In this document: positions 53,033-62,495 of the stretch, one piece after another | Numbering within the stretch: the stretch's first letter is position 1 | How the letters are laid out: each line of letters opens with the position of its first letter | Assembly: GCF_000633535.1 (NCBI RefSeq) | Contig: NZ_AYMR01000001.1 | Span: forward strand, 124,001 to 188,000 | Source: Leifsonia aquatica H1aii | Lineage (GTDB): Bacteria > Actinomycetota > Actinomycetes > Actinomycetales > Microbacteriaceae | DNA: 64,000 nucleotides | Direction: 5' to 3' | Made by a program: the position numbers and the translations under genes | Notes under the pieces: model-generated | What the model saw: the letters and a program-made list of their open reading frames with translations, nothing else | What the model was told of the DNA's origin: nothing | Databases searched by the model: none

Positions 53033-53122
53033 TGATGCACTCCACTTGTGTTCGGTCGGGCCGATCGTGCCCGCGCCCTGTCGGACGCACGCCGAACGGC
53101 TGGCACCGCCGACGTTAGACAC

Positions 53123-53128
53123 ATCGTA
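53123..53128 (-). promoter_or_regulatory. Possible -10 (TACGAT) of secA
   Basis: TACGAT on the minus strand would give a leader of about 85 nt before the secA start. No good -35 is visible. Confidence 0.35.
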
Positions 53129-53201
53129 CGGGATCAGCCACCGGGTTCCTCCTGCGGTTGCTGAAAGGCAGCCGAATGGAGGGTGAATCCCTGACAGAGG
53201 T

Positions 53202-53242
53202 GCGCCGATGGCGGCCGCCGCCCGGGCGGACGCCATCGGCGC
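53202..53242 (-). terminator. 12-bp hairpin after hpf
   Basis: GCGCCGATGGCG (53202-53213) pairs with 53231-53242. The 17-base loop contains a second small palindrome. It lies just after the hpf stop and would stop transcription before the secA promoter. Confidence 0.7.
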
Positions 53243-53248
53243 GCGCGG

Positions 53249-53950
53249 TCAGCCGAGCTTGCGGTTGGCCGTCGCCACCTCCTGCAGCTCCTCCGCCTCG
53301 TCATCGAGCGAGATCACGCCGTAGTCCCAGCCCTTGCGCCGGTAGACGACGCTCGGGCGCTGGGTCTCCTGATCCACGAACAGGTAGAAGTCGTGACCCA
53401 CGAGCTCCATGTAGTAGAGCGCATCGTCGACAGTCATCGGAAGGGATGCGAAGACCTTCTTGCGGATCACGACCGGGCAGTACTCCTCGTCGGCCGCATC
53501 CTCCGCCGGCTCCGCGTCCGGCACCACCGGGACGCTCCCAGTCCTCACCTGATCGAGAACCGCCACCGGGGCCGCCGCGAGGCCGACGGCGCTGAAGCCG
53601 TCCGTGCTCGCCTCGCGCAGCGAGGTGGGGCGGTGCTGTCCGCGATGGACCTTGCGGCGGTCCTTGGCCCGGCGCACCCGTTCGAGAAGCTTCCCCAGAG
53701 CGAGGTCGAACGCCGCGTATTTGTCGGTCCCGGTCGCCTCGGACCGGACCACCGCCCGCGGTCCGACGAGCGTCAGCTCCACCCGGTCGTTCCCGTTCTG
53801 GCCACCGAGCTTCTCGTTGTGGCGGCTGACCTTGATCTCGAAGGAGATGGCCCGCTCTGCCAGATGCGCGACCTTGTCCGACTTCTCGGTCGCGTATTCA
53901 CGGAAGCGATCAGTGATGTCCAGGTTGCGTCCGATGATGTTGATGTCCAT
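53249..53950 (-). CDS. hpf: Long-form ribosome hibernation promoting factor
   Basis: The 233-residue protein is a long HPF (S30AE). The N-terminal domain (about 1-110) opens with MDINIIGRNLDITDRFREYA and has the RRAKDRRKVHRG basic tail. A linker and the C-terminal dimerisation domain follow (about 165-220, IRKKVFASLPMTVDDALYYMELVGHDFYLF). Long HPF joins two 70S ribosomes into 100S dimers in stationary phase. ATG 53950 has GGAGG five bases upstream. Upstream bases include the palindrome CCTGATCAGG (53981-53990) and ACTAC-C-GTAGT (54011-54021), possible control sites. Confidence 0.95.
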   Translation of the reverse strand: MDINIIGRNLDITDRFREYATEKSDKVAHLAERAISFEIKVSRHNEKLGGQNGNDRVELTLVGPRAVVRSEATGTDKYAAFDLALGKLLERVRRAKDRRKVHRGQHRPTSLREASTDGFSAVGLAAAPVAVLDQVRTGSVPVVPDAEPAEDAADEEYCPVVIRKKVFASLPMTVDDALYYMELVGHDFYLFVDQETQRPSVVYRRKGWDYGVISLDDEAEELQEVATANRKLG

Positions 53951-54056
53951 GGAGACCTCCCTGATCCGACGCGGTGTCGTCCTGATCAGGGCGACCCTCG
54001 CGCCTTTTCGACTACCGTAGTGCTCCCTCCTGGGGAACGGAACCGGAAACCGCATG

Positions 54057-54773
54057 TTATTCGCTGGGAGCCGCCCGGACGCCCGCCGAAAGCACGGACC
54101 CACCCCGGCGTGCCGTCCGCGCAACGGCTGCTGCTCCCACGACGATCCCACCCGCGCGCTCGATCGCACGGGCTGCTTCGGCGATCGTGGCCCCCGACGT
54201 GACGATGTCGTCGACGAGCAGACACCGACGTCCCCGCACGCGGCGGGACGCGACGAGGCTCCCCTCGCGGTTCGCCGCGCGGCCCACCGACGAGAGCCCC
54301 GCCTGATCCGCGGTCTGCCGGGTGAGCCGCAGCGCACCGCGCATGGGCGGGACGAGGATCGAGGCGCGAGCGAGCACCACCCCCGTCGGGTGGAATCCAC
54401 GGCGGCGGCGCGCGGCGGCCGTCGAGGGGATCAGCACAGGCAGGAGCGCGGCGGCGGGGCGATCGGGTGGCGCCGGGCTCGCCCGCTGCGCCCCGACGAC
54501 CGCCGCCCGCAGCGCCCGGCCGAGCGCAGGCGCCGCATCGACCCGGCCCGATTCCTTGAACGCCAGGAGGACGCGACGCGGCACGCCCGAGTAGTCCAGG
54601 GCGGCCCACACGCGCAGTGGGCCGACCGTCGTCACGGACACGTGCGGAGCCAGTTCGCGCCGGCACGCGAGGCAGAGACTGCGGTCGGGTTCACCGCAGC
54701 CGGCGCAACGCACCGGGAGCAGAACGGCCGCCGCGTCGCGGAACGCTTCGGTGAGCAGAGTGATCGAGGTCAT
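54057..54773 (-). CDS. comF: ComF-family phosphoribosyltransferase-like protein
   Basis: The 238-residue ComF protein has an N-terminal zinc finger of two CxxC pairs (CAGC and CLAC at about residues 23-37). The phosphoribosyltransferase fold has PRPP loop CLLVDDIVTSGATI. Conserved parts are FKESGRVDAAPALGRAL, RRRRGFHP, TRQTADQAGLS and ANREGSLVA. ComF acts in DNA uptake in competent bacteria; its role in actinobacteria is not established. It lies between lpqB and hpf on the same strand. The 92-base gap to lpqB shows nothing but TGTGGA repeats. Confidence 0.9.
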   Translation of the reverse strand: MTSITLLTEAFRDAAAVLLPVRCAGCGEPDRSLCLACRRELAPHVSVTTVGPLRVWAALDYSGVPRRVLLAFKESGRVDAAPALGRALRAAVVGAQRASPAPPDRPAAALLPVLIPSTAAARRRRGFHPTGVVLARASILVPPMRGALRLTRQTADQAGLSSVGRAANREGSLVASRRVRGRRCLLVDDIVTSGATIAEAARAIERAGGIVVGAAAVARTARRGGSVLSAGVRAAPSE

Positions 54774-54865
54774 GGATCCAGCCTCGCCCCGGAGGACGGC
54801 CCGCGGACCGGCACCGACTCATCTGTGGAAGGGCCGGCCGTTGCGGGACCCTGTGGAGAAGAGCG

Positions 54866-56560
54866 TCAGGGTTGGCCGAGCTGCGCGGCCACGGCACCGA
54901 CCTTGTCGGTCTGCGCCTGCCACCCGGTCCCGGTCGGCGCCTGGAGGCTGCCGTCGGCGGTGAGCACCAGGTAGCGCGCGAGCCCGGCCGCGCCGACGAT
55001 GGTCCGACCCCCGCCCGGCCCGGTCGTGGTGGTCTGCTCGCCGCCGATCGTCTGCTCGACGATGCTCGTGGCGTCGCCGTTGGTGGAGTTCAGCAGCGCG
55101 ACGGTCAGCTCCCCCGTCCAGGCGACCGACAGCGGCGTCCCCGCTCCGACCGCCAGCTCGACGGGTGCCGTCAACGCGGTGGGGACGCCTCCCGACCCGC
55201 GCACGATGCCCGCGGCGACGAGCGAGTACCCCGAGGCGGTGCGCAGCAGCGCCGCCACACGGGTGCCGTCCCGCGAGATCGCCAGGGACTGGATCCCGAT
55301 CGCGCCCGGCCAATCGGTGGCGACCGCGTGGGCCTCCCCGTTCGAGCCCGTCGCCTGCAGCGCCGTCGGCGATCCGCCCGGCACAGAGAGCACCCAGCCG
55401 CTGTTGTCGATGACCGGGGCGATCAGCCCCGGGCGCGCATCCACGCGCACCGGGTCGCCGGAGCGACGGACCAGGGTGGCGCCGACCTCGGACAGGACGG
55501 CGGCCTGATCGCGCGCGGCGTCCAGTGCGACCGCCGACGGCTGCAGCGCCACGATCTTGTCGCTGAGCCCGCTCAGCGACGTCACGCTCGATCCCGAGAG
55601 CAACCCGAACGACTCCCCGCGCAGGACGATCGGGTGCGTGTCGACCGCCGGGTCCTGCAGCGGCGCAGCACCGGAGCCGAGCGGCGCGATCTGCTCCGCA
55701 TTGCCCTCGATGGAGATCTGCACCGATTGGGCGAGGTTCCCCAGGCTCTGCTCGAGCTGCAGCTGCATCCGCTGCAGCTGCACCGAGTCGGCGCGACCTG
55801 CCTCGGAGCTCAAGTCGACCTGCGCGACCCCGCCGACCGTCGTGACCGACGGCACGGCCAGCTGCGTGCCCTCCGGGAACGCGCTGGTCACGGCCCCGCT
55901 CAGCCACTTCACCGGGCCGGCCAGGACGGCGCTCGCCACGCGGGTCGCCGACGCCGCGACGCGGGCGGGGAACCAGCGGGCGTCCGGGACGAGGTACCCG
56001 AAGTCGGGACTGTAGAAATAGAGCGTCTGCTGCGTGTAGACGGCCCGGAAGGTCGGATCGTCGATGACGACGCCGTTCGGTGCCACAGCGATGCGCCACT
56101 CACCGTCCTGCTTGACCAGTTCGTAACGCAGGCCGATCGGGGCGCGGGTCGTGACGGGATGGAAGGCGCCGACCGCATCGACGCTCGCCACCGGGTTGAC
56201 CTCGACGCTCCATTGGTCGCCGTCGTGGTCGTAGCTGCGGTTGCGGCCGTCGTCGACGGTGACCGAATCGTCCGGATTCCAGGTCGCCGCCATCGCCGTG
56301 GTCAAGTACTCGCGGGCGATCTGGAAATTGTTCTTCGGGCTGGAGGCGGCATCGATGAACCCCTGCACGATCCTCTGCTGCGAGGCGCCCTTCTCAGGTT
56401 TGGAGGGGTTGAAGTCGAGGTCGAGCGGATCGTCCACCTGGGCGACCGGGCCGCCCTGACGGACGGGACCGGCGTCGGGGATGCTCGCGCAGGCGGAGAC
56501 CACGAGGGCGACCGCGACGACGAGGGCGGCAGCCAGTGCGCGCACGGTCCGGCGGCTCAT
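54866..56560 (-). CDS. lpqB: LpqB lipoprotein with GerMN domain
   Basis: The 564-residue lipoprotein has lipobox VVSACAS, the LpqB N-terminal domain (about 30-180) and a GerMN domain (about 200-300: [18 protein letters not shown]). A beta-propeller-like C-terminal part follows. In mycobacteria LpqB binds the extracytoplasmic part of MtrB and affects MtrA phosphorylation. The start ATG overlaps the mtrB stop (ATGA), and the order mtrA-mtrB-lpqB is diagnostic. Confidence 0.94.
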   Translation of the reverse strand: MSRRTVRALAAALVVAVALVVSACASIPDAGPVRQGGPVAQVDDPLDLDFNPSKPEKGASQQRIVQGFIDAASSPKNNFQIAREYLTTAMAATWNPDDSVTVDDGRNRSYDHDGDQWSVEVNPVASVDAVGAFHPVTTRAPIGLRYELVKQDGEWRIAVAPNGVVIDDPTFRAVYTQQTLYFYSPDFGYLVPDARWFPARVAASATRVASAVLAGPVKWLSGAVTSAFPEGTQLAVPSVTTVGGVAQVDLSSEAGRADSVQLQRMQLQLEQSLGNLAQSVQISIEGNAEQIAPLGSGAAPLQDPAVDTHPIVLRGESFGLLSGSSVTSLSGLSDKIVALQPSAVALDAARDQAAVLSEVGATLVRRSGDPVRVDARPGLIAPVIDNSGWVLSVPGGSPTALQATGSNGEAHAVATDWPGAIGIQSLAISRDGTRVAALLRTASGYSLVAAGIVRGSGGVPTALTAPVELAVGAGTPLSVAWTGELTVALLNSTNGDATSIVEQTIGGEQTTTTGPGGGRTIVGAAGLARYLVLTADGSLQAPTGTGWQAQTDKVGAVAAQLGQP

Positions 56561-58209
56561 GCGCGGGCCTCCCGTCCCGTGGCGGGGTGCAGGTCGCTCT
56601 CGGCGGCGATCCCGGGCGGAAGCTCACCCGCGTCCCTCGGCGGAAGGGGGAGGGGCGACGCGACGATCTCGCGTCCCGGCACCCGCGGCAGCGTCAACCG
56701 GAAGCACGACCCCTGCCCCGGCAGGGACCAGACCTGCAGCCATCCCGAATGCAGCGTGGCGTCCTCCAGCGAGATGGCGAGGCCGAGTCCGGTACCGCCG
56801 AGGGTGCGCTTGCGCGACGGATCGGCCCGCCAGAAGCGGTCGAAAACGTGGTTGACATCCTGGTGGCTCATCCCGATCCCGTAGTCGCGCACGGTCAGCG
56901 CCACGGCGCTCTCATTGCTGTCGACGGTGACGATCACGGGACGCCCCTCACCGTGCTCGATCGCGTTCCCGATCAGGTTCCGCACGATCCGGCGGATACG
57001 CCGAGGGTCCATCCCCACGTCGAAGTGACCGCCAGGGGCGTCGAGGAGCAGGGGCGAGCCGTTCTGCTCGGACAGCGTGCGCAGCTCGTCGACCACGTCT
57101 TCGCCGAGCCGCACCAGGTTCGTCGGCTCCGGGTCGAGGACGACGGATCCCGCGTCGTAGCGACTGATCTCCAGCAGATCGGAGAGGAGCCGATCGAACC
57201 GCTGGATCTGCGTGTGCAGCAGCTCGGCCGTGCGCTCGGTCGCCGGAGGGAACGTCGCTCGCTGGTCGAAGATGACATCGCCCGCGAGCCGGATCGTGGT
57301 GAGCGGCGTCCGCAGTTCGTGCGAGACGTCGGAGACGAAGCGCTGCTGGAGCTGGGAGAGGGTCGCGAGCTGGTTGATCTGGCTCTGCAGACTGTCCGCC
57401 ATCCCGTTGAACGAGCGCGCCAACGTCGCGAACACGTCCTCGCCGCGTTCCGGGATGCGCACTGCGAGATCCCCGGCCGCGAGCCGTTCACTGGTCCGGG
57501 CCGCCACGCGGATCGGTTCCACCACGAACCGCACGATCACCCAGGTGATGGCCCCGATCAGCACGATGAGGGCGAGGCCCGCGAGGAGCAGGGTGTTCTG
57601 GACGAAGAGCAGCGTGTTCTCGGAGTCGCGCAGGTTGTAGCCGATGTAGAGCTCGTAGTGGCCGTACGAGGGCAGGGTCAGCTGCGTGCCGACGACGATG
57701 CCCGGGTCGGTCGAATCGGTGCCGGCCGGCAGGGCGACGGACTGGTAGAACTGCTCGGTGCCGCCGTGCTGCACCTTGGTGCGCAACTGGTCGGAGATGA
57801 CCGAGTTGAGCGCGGGACTCCCCCGGTCCGGGGGCGCCAGCACACTGGTGTCCTGGCCCGGCACCCGGTAGGCCGCGACGAGTCGGCTCGATGTGGAGGT
57901 CTGCACCGATTGCAGCGCGGCGTTCAGCAGATTGCGGCCGCCGTCGGCCGTCGACACGTCGGACGCGTTCATCGTCGACTGCGCCGCCGTCGCCGCCCGG
58001 CTGGAATCGCGCAGCGCCTGGTCGAGCCGCGACTGGTAGAGGTCGTTGGAGATGCTGAGCGCCATGTAGACGCCCGTCACCAGGATCGCGATGCCGGTCA
58101 GCGCGAGCGTGATCGCGACGGTGCGCAACTGGAGCGATCGGCGCCATTGCCGGGACAGGCGCGAGGGCGCTCGCCGCCACCATTCCCTGTCCGGCCATCG
58201 GAACCGCAT
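56557..58209 (-). CDS. mtrB: MtrB sensor histidine kinase
   Basis: The 550-residue kinase has TM1 (about 30-52), an extracytoplasmic sensor domain, TM2 (about 205-228), a HAMP linker and HisKA box [20 protein letters not shown] with His297. The ATPase domain has [19 protein letters not shown] and [10 protein letters not shown]. With MtrA it controls cell-wall hydrolases, division and osmotic response in actinobacteria. It starts 15 bases after mtrA and overlaps lpqB. Confidence 0.95.
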   Translation of the reverse strand: MRFRWPDREWWRRAPSRLSRQWRRSLQLRTVAITLALTGIAILVTGVYMALSISNDLYQSRLDQALRDSSRAATAAQSTMNASDVSTADGGRNLLNAALQSVQTSTSSRLVAAYRVPGQDTSVLAPPDRGSPALNSVISDQLRTKVQHGGTEQFYQSVALPAGTDSTDPGIVVGTQLTLPSYGHYELYIGYNLRDSENTLLFVQNTLLLAGLALIVLIGAITWVIVRFVVEPIRVAARTSERLAAGDLAVRIPERGEDVFATLARSFNGMADSLQSQINQLATLSQLQQRFVSDVSHELRTPLTTIRLAGDVIFDQRATFPPATERTAELLHTQIQRFDRLLSDLLEISRYDAGSVVLDPEPTNLVRLGEDVVDELRTLSEQNGSPLLLDAPGGHFDVGMDPRRIRRIVRNLIGNAIEHGEGRPVIVTVDSNESAVALTVRDYGIGMSHQDVNHVFDRFWRADPSRKRTLGGTGLGLAISLEDATLHSGWLQVWSLPGQGSCFRLTLPRVPGREIVASPLPLPPRDAGELPPGIAAESDLHPATGREARA

Positions 58210-58224
58210 CGGGACAGCCCCGTG

Positions 58225-58908
58225 CTACGTCGCCGCGCCGGCGCGGTAGCCGACGCCACGCACGGTCATGACGATCTTCGGGTTGTCCGGGTCCTGCTCC
58301 ACCTTGGCGCGCAGGCGCTGCACGTGCACGTTCACGAGGCGCGTGTCGGCCTTGTAGTGGTAGCCCCACACCTGTTCGAGCAGCATCTCCCTGGTGAACA
58401 CCTGCTGAGGCTTGGAAGCCAGAGCGAGGAGCAGATCGAACTCCAGCGGGGTGAGCGCGATCCGCTGCTCTCCGCGGCGTACCTCGTGGCCCGCGACATC
58501 GACGACGAGATCACCGATCCGCAACTGCTCGGCGGGCGGCGTCGAGGCTGCGGGACGCAGACGGGTGCGGATGCGTGCGACGAGCTCCTTCGGGTTGAAG
58601 GGCTTCACCATGTAGTCGTCTGCGCCCGATTCCAGGCCCTTGACCACGTCGGCGGTATCCGACTTGGCGGTCAACATGATGATCGGCGTGCCGGACTCGG
58701 CCCGGATGCGGCTGCACACCTCGATGCCGTCGAGTCCGGGGAGCATCAGGTCGAGCAGCACCAGGTCGGGCTTGGCCGCGTGGAACGTGTCGACGGCCTG
58801 TGCACCGTCCTCGCAGAACACCGGGTCGAACCCTTCCGTGCGGAGCACGATGCCGATCATCTCGGCGAGTGCGGTGTCGTCGTCGACCACCAGGATGCGA
58901 CTTGTCAT
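58225..58908 (-). CDS. mtrA: MtrA response regulator (OmpR/PhoB type)
   Basis: The 227-residue regulator has a receiver domain with acidic DDD (9-11), phospho-acceptor Asp53 (LVLLDLMLPGLDG) and VKPFNPKEL. The winged-helix output domain ends RGVGYRAG. It closely follows mycobacterial MtrA, an essential regulator in several actinobacteria. ATG 58908 has AGGGGAA about eight bases upstream. The likely -10 is TAAGGT at 58967-58972. Confidence 0.95.
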   Translation of the reverse strand: MTSRILVVDDDTALAEMIGIVLRTEGFDPVFCEDGAQAVDTFHAAKPDLVLLDLMLPGLDGIEVCSRIRAESGTPIIMLTAKSDTADVVKGLESGADDYMVKPFNPKELVARIRTRLRPAASTPPAEQLRIGDLVVDVAGHEVRRGEQRIALTPLEFDLLLALASKPQQVFTREMLLEQVWGYHYKADTRLVNVHVQRLRAKVEQDPDNPKIVMTVRGVGYRAGAAT

Positions 58909-58966
58909 GTGCGAAGTTCCCCTGAACCCCTCTCGGGCGGCCGGCGGCCGCGGATGCAACGGCACA

Positions 58967-58972
58967 ACCTTA
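58967..58972 (-). promoter_or_regulatory. Possible -10 (TAAGGT) of the mtrAB-lpqB operon
   Basis: TAAGGT on the minus strand gives a leader of about 50 nt. The 217-base divergent gap 58909-59125 holds this and the promoter region of the opposing membrane-protein gene. Confidence 0.35.
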
Positions 58973-59125
58973 GTCGAGTCCCCTGGTGGAGCCGTGGAAG
59001 CCGGCCGCGGATGCGCTGTGCGATGGTCGGGAGTGCGCTCACCCCCTGTGGGCGGGACAGTGCGGAAGCGGCGGATGTGCCAGCATGGGAGCAACGCACG
59101 ACGGGCGGGGATGAGAGGGCACGGC

Positions 59126-60580
59126 GTGAGCGACGAGCAGATCGGTCAGACACCGCAGGGAACCGGGGGGACGGCTCCCCAGAGCGGCGCGTCCGCGGGC
59201 GACGAGCGGGCGCAGCAGGCGCCCCGCTACGGCGAGTATGCGCCCGGCCACGGCCAGCACGCCGCCGTCCCGCCGAAGCCTTCCGTCTACGGACAGCAGC
59301 AGCCTCCCGTGCACGGACAGCAGCAGCCTCCCATGTACGGACAGCAGCAGCCTGCATGGCAGCAGCAGCCCCCTGCGTGGCAGCAGCAGCCCGGTTGGCA
59401 GCAGCAGCCCGGTTGGCAGCAGCAGCCCGGCGGGCAGCAGCAGTACGGCCAGGGCGGTGCGCAGCCCGGGTGGGCGCCCCCGCCGAAGCCGGGATTGGTC
59501 CCCCTGCGGCCGTTGTCGTTCGGCACCCTCCTGGGAGCGCCGTTCCAGGCGCTGCGCCGCAACCCGCGGATCACGGTCGGCGCGGCGCTGCTCCTGCAGG
59601 GCATCCCCACCATCCTCGTGACCGTGGTGCTCTCCGGGGCGATGTACTTCCTCGTCGAGCGCGCGTTCACCGCCGACGCGTCCGATCGGGGCACGCTGCT
59701 CGCCGGAGCGTTCGGAGGGATCCTCGTTCTCGGGGTACTCTCCCTCGTCGTCTCCGCGATCACCGCGGCGCTGCTCCAGGGGGTCGTGGTGGGCGAGGTC
59801 GCTCGCGAGACCCTGGGCGAGAAGTTGACGTTCCGGTCGCTGTGGCAGCTGGTCCGCGGCCGGGTCGGCGCGCTCATCGGCTGGACGTTCCTGGTGTCGT
59901 TCGCGTGGTTCGTCGCGATCGCACTGGTGGCCGCCGTCGTCGTGGTGCTGGCCGCCCTCGGCGGGCCGGCCGGGGCGGTCGGCGCCGTGCTCGTCGGCAT
60001 CGTCGGCGGACTGGGGCTGCTCGCCCTCGCGATCTGGGTGAACACCAAGATCTCGCTCGTGCCGAGCGCCATCGTGCTCGAACGGCTCCGGATCGGAGAG
60101 GCGCTCTCCCGCTCCTGGCGGCTCACGACCGGCTACTTCTGGAAGACATTCGGCCTGATCGCTCTCATCGCGGTCATCATCTACATGGTCTCCCAGATCG
60201 TCTCGATCCCGTTCGGCGTGATCGGGGCGATGGTGGGCGGCGTCTTCGCCCCCACCTCCATCAGCTCGGCGGATCCCTCGTCGTTCTCGCAGGTCCTCGT
60301 CGGGCAGCTCGGCGTCAGCGTCCTCTCCAGCATCGTCGGCGCCGTGATCGGCGCGATCGGGAGCGTCGTGCAGACGGCCGCCGTCTCGTTGCTCTACATC
60401 GATCTGCGGATGCGGAAAGAAGGGCTGGATCTGCAGCTCGTGCGCTTCGTGGAAGCCAGGCAGACCGGCCAGCAGCTCCCGGATCCCTACCTGGTGCCCG
60501 CTCCCACCGCCCCGACGGCGGCACCGGCTGCTCCCCCGACCGCTCCCCCCTCGGCGACGCCGCCCTGGCCGGGCAGCTGA
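59126..60580 (+). CDS. Gln/Pro-rich multi-pass membrane protein (GPDPase-membrane-domain-like)
   Basis: The 484-residue protein has a 130-residue cytoplasmic tail of Gln/Pro/Gly repeats (YGQQQPP, WQQQPG units). Six or so membrane helices follow (about 145-440), opening with LVPLRPLSFGTLLGAPFQAL. The membrane part resembles the DUF7847 or glycerophosphodiesterase membrane-domain family, which has no known catalysis. Its C-terminus is Pro/Ala-rich. GTG 59126 follows AGAGGG by seven bases; ATG 59111 is an in-frame alternative. It starts the MoxR-type cluster and precedes the DUF4129 gene by 5 bases. Confidence 0.78.
   Translation: MSDEQIGQTPQGTGGTAPQSGASAGDERAQQAPRYGEYAPGHGQHAAVPPKPSVYGQQQPPVHGQQQPPMYGQQQPAWQQQPPAWQQQPGWQQQPGWQQQPGGQQQYGQGGAQPGWAPPPKPGLVPLRPLSFGTLLGAPFQALRRNPRITVGAALLLQGIPTILVTVVLSGAMYFLVERAFTADASDRGTLLAGAFGGILVLGVLSLVVSAITAALLQGVVVGEVARETLGEKLTFRSLWQLVRGRVGALIGWTFLVSFAWFVAIALVAAVVVVLAALGGPAGAVGAVLVGIVGGLGLLALAIWVNTKISLVPSAIVLERLRIGEALSRSWRLTTGYFWKTFGLIALIAVIIYMVSQIVSIPFGVIGAMVGGVFAPTSISSADPSSFSQVLVGQLGVSVLSSIVGAVIGAIGSVVQTAAVSLLYIDLRMRKEGLDLQLVRFVEARQTGQQLPDPYLVPAPTAPTAAPAAPPTAPPSATPPWPGS
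59288..59443 (+). repeat. Coding tandem repeats of 24 then 18-21 bp (QQQP units)
   Basis: Three copies of a 24-bp unit encoding YGQQQPPx are followed by four 18-21-bp units encoding WQQQPG or WQQQPPA. The bases are highly conserved between copies (GGACAGCAGCAGCC; TGGCAGCAGCAGCC), which suggests recent expansion by slippage. Confidence 0.85.
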
Positions 60581-60585
60581 GGCCC

Positions 60586-61224
60586 GTGCGCTTCGACATC
60601 CCGGTCGACCCGACCGGACCGCAGGCGCAGGAGTGGATCAGGGAGGAGCTCGCCAAACCCGAGTACCAGGCCGCGAAACCGACCTGGTTCGACATCGCCT
60701 CCAAGGCGGTGCAGGACTGGATCGGCTCGCTGCTGAACGGTCCGACCGGCTCCGCGGGCCCGGTGCTGCTCCTGGTCGTGGTGCTCGTGGTGGTGGCACT
60801 CATCGTCGTGGCCTTCGTCATCTTCGGCCGCCCACGGGTCAACCGGCGCTCCACACTCGACCGGCGACCGTTATTCGGAACGGACGACGCCCGCTCCGCC
60901 CAGGAGCTGCGCCGCTCCGCGCAGGAGGCCGCGAACCGCGAGGACTGGGTCGTCGCGATCGAGGAGCAGTTCCGCGCCATCGCGGTCGGGCTCGACGAGC
61001 GCACCCTCGTGGCCGTGACGCCGGGGACCACCGCCACCCACTTCGCTGCGACGGCGGCGGCCGTGCTGCCGAGCGAGCGGGAGCAGCTCGCCGACGCCGC
61101 CCGCGCCTTCGACGCCGTGCGCTATCTGGACCGGCCCGGCACCGCTGCGGTCTACCAGCGGCTCGTCGCCCTCGACCAGCGCCTGCAGCAGGCGCGTCCG
61201 GCACTCCCGGTGGTGACGCCATGA
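60586..61224 (+). CDS. DUF4129 membrane protein
   Basis: The 212-residue protein has a short extracytoplasmic N-terminus with PTGPQAQEWIREELAKPEYQ, one membrane helix (about 66-87, VLLLVVVLVVVALIVVAF) and a cytoplasmic DUF4129 helical domain (EDWVVAIEEQFRAIAVGLDER, REQLADAARAFDAVRYLDR). DUF4129 proteins are constant members of MoxR gene clusters; function is unknown. GTG 60586 follows the upstream stop by 5 bases. Its stop overlaps the next ATG. Confidence 0.85.
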   Translation: MRFDIPVDPTGPQAQEWIREELAKPEYQAAKPTWFDIASKAVQDWIGSLLNGPTGSAGPVLLLVVVLVVVALIVVAFVIFGRPRVNRRSTLDRRPLFGTDDARSAQELRRSAQEAANREDWVVAIEEQFRAIAVGLDERTLVAVTPGTTATHFAATAAAVLPSEREQLADAARAFDAVRYLDRPGTAAVYQRLVALDQRLQQARPALPVVTP

Positions 61225-62495
61225 CCGCCGCACCGCAGACCGCCCGCGACACCGACGCCGTCAGCACGACCGACGCACCCGCGGTGTCACTGACGCTGCG
61301 TCAGACCGGCCGCCGCGCCGTGGGCTGGGTCGCGCTCGGAGCGATCGCCGTTCTGGTCGCCGTGTCCGGCCTCCTCCTCACCGGCGGCCGGAACCCCTCG
61401 GGGGCGGCGCTCGATCCCGGCAGCGCCGCACCGACGGGTGCGAAGGCCCTGGCCCAGGTGCTCGGATCGCACGGTGTCGACGTCCGGAGCGCGACCGCGC
61501 TCGACCAGGTCCGCACCGCCACCGCGGGCGGAGGGACGTCGACGGTCCTCGTCTTCGACGACGCGAACAATCTCGAGCCGTCCGCCTACGCCGAGCTCGC
61601 GAAGGCCGCCTCCACGCTGGTGATCGTCGAACCGTCGTTCCAGACACTGCGCGAGGTCGCCCCCGGCGCGCGCGCCGGCGGCGTGCCCGGCGGGCCGCAC
61701 GATGCCGGCTGCGGGGTGCCGGCCGCCGAGCGCGCCGGGCGGATCGACCCCCGCCCGACCGACAACACGTCCGGGTCCACGATCCCCGGGACCTTCCGCG
61801 TGCAGGACGACGGCGCGGCCTGCTTCGCGGACGTGTCCGGAGCAGCCTCCCTCGTCCGCACCACGTTCGACGGCGCGACCGTGTACCTGGTCGGCTCCGC
61901 TCCGCTGTTCATGAACGACGGCATCGATCGGGCGGGGAACGCGGCACTCGGCCTCAACCTGCTCGGCAGTGACCGCACACTCGTCTGGTACCTGCCCGGG
62001 GTCGACGACCGCCCCGTGACCGGGCCGCCCGACATCGCCGCGCTCACTCCGGGCTGGGTGACACCCGTGCTCCTGCTCCTCGTGCTGGTGTTCGTGGCTG
62101 CAGCCGTCTGGCGCGGGCGCCGGTTCGGGCCGCTCGTCGTCGAGAACCTCCCCGTCGTGGTCCGCGCGGGCGAGACCCGCGAGGGCCGGGCCCGGCTCTA
62201 CCAGCGGTCCTCCGCCCGCGTGCGCGCGGTCGACGCCCTGCGGGTCGGCGCCATCGGTCGTCTCGCCACCCTCGTCGGCCTCCCGCGCACGGCGAGCACG
62301 ATCGAGGTCGCCGACGCGGTCGCCGCGCTCGTGCGTCGGGATCGCCTGCGGGTGCGCGCGATCCTCCTCGACGACCTCCCCCGCACCGACGGCGACCTCA
62401 TCGCCCTCTCCGACCACCTCGCGGAGCTCGAACGAGCCACCGCCGCCGCCGTCTCCCCCGCCGCAGCGGGCCCGACCGGAAGAATGGAGCCATGA
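61221..62495 (+). CDS. DUF4350 membrane protein
   Basis: The 424-residue protein has one helix near residues 33-53 and another near 278-297. An extracytoplasmic domain between them has the DUF4350 pattern (PTGAKALAQVLGSHGVDV, STVLVFDDANNL, DRTLVWYLPG). The cytoplasmic C-terminus is basic and helical. It belongs to the MoxR cluster; function is unknown. Start and stop both overlap neighbouring genes by four bases. Confidence 0.85.
   Translation: MTAAPQTARDTDAVSTTDAPAVSLTLRQTGRRAVGWVALGAIAVLVAVSGLLLTGGRNPSGAALDPGSAAPTGAKALAQVLGSHGVDVRSATALDQVRTATAGGGTSTVLVFDDANNLEPSAYAELAKAASTLVIVEPSFQTLREVAPGARAGGVPGGPHDAGCGVPAAERAGRIDPRPTDNTSGSTIPGTFRVQDDGAACFADVSGAASLVRTTFDGATVYLVGSAPLFMNDGIDRAGNAALGLNLLGSDRTLVWYLPGVDDRPVTGPPDIAALTPGWVTPVLLLLVLVFVAAAVWRGRRFGPLVVENLPVVVRAGETREGRARLYQRSSARVRAVDALRVGAIGRLATLVGLPRTASTIEVADAVAALVRRDRLRVRAILLDDLPRTDGDLIALSDHLAELERATAAAVSPAAAGPTGRMEP

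Noticed and set aside
53033-53124. Short upstream reading frame in the secA leader starting at ATG 53124
   Set aside because: The frame overlaps secA itself, has no ribosome binding site and no family match; a regulatory uORF cannot be supported.
59288-59443. CRISPR-like array
   Set aside because: The repeats are directly tandem, in frame and encode QQQP; there are no unique spacers or cas genes.
56536-61224. A 4.7-kb open frame on the plus strand across mtrB, mtrA and the membrane-protein gene
   Set aside because: Only its last part (60586-61224) is the real DUF4129 gene; the rest is antisense to mtrB and mtrA or out of frame with the next gene.
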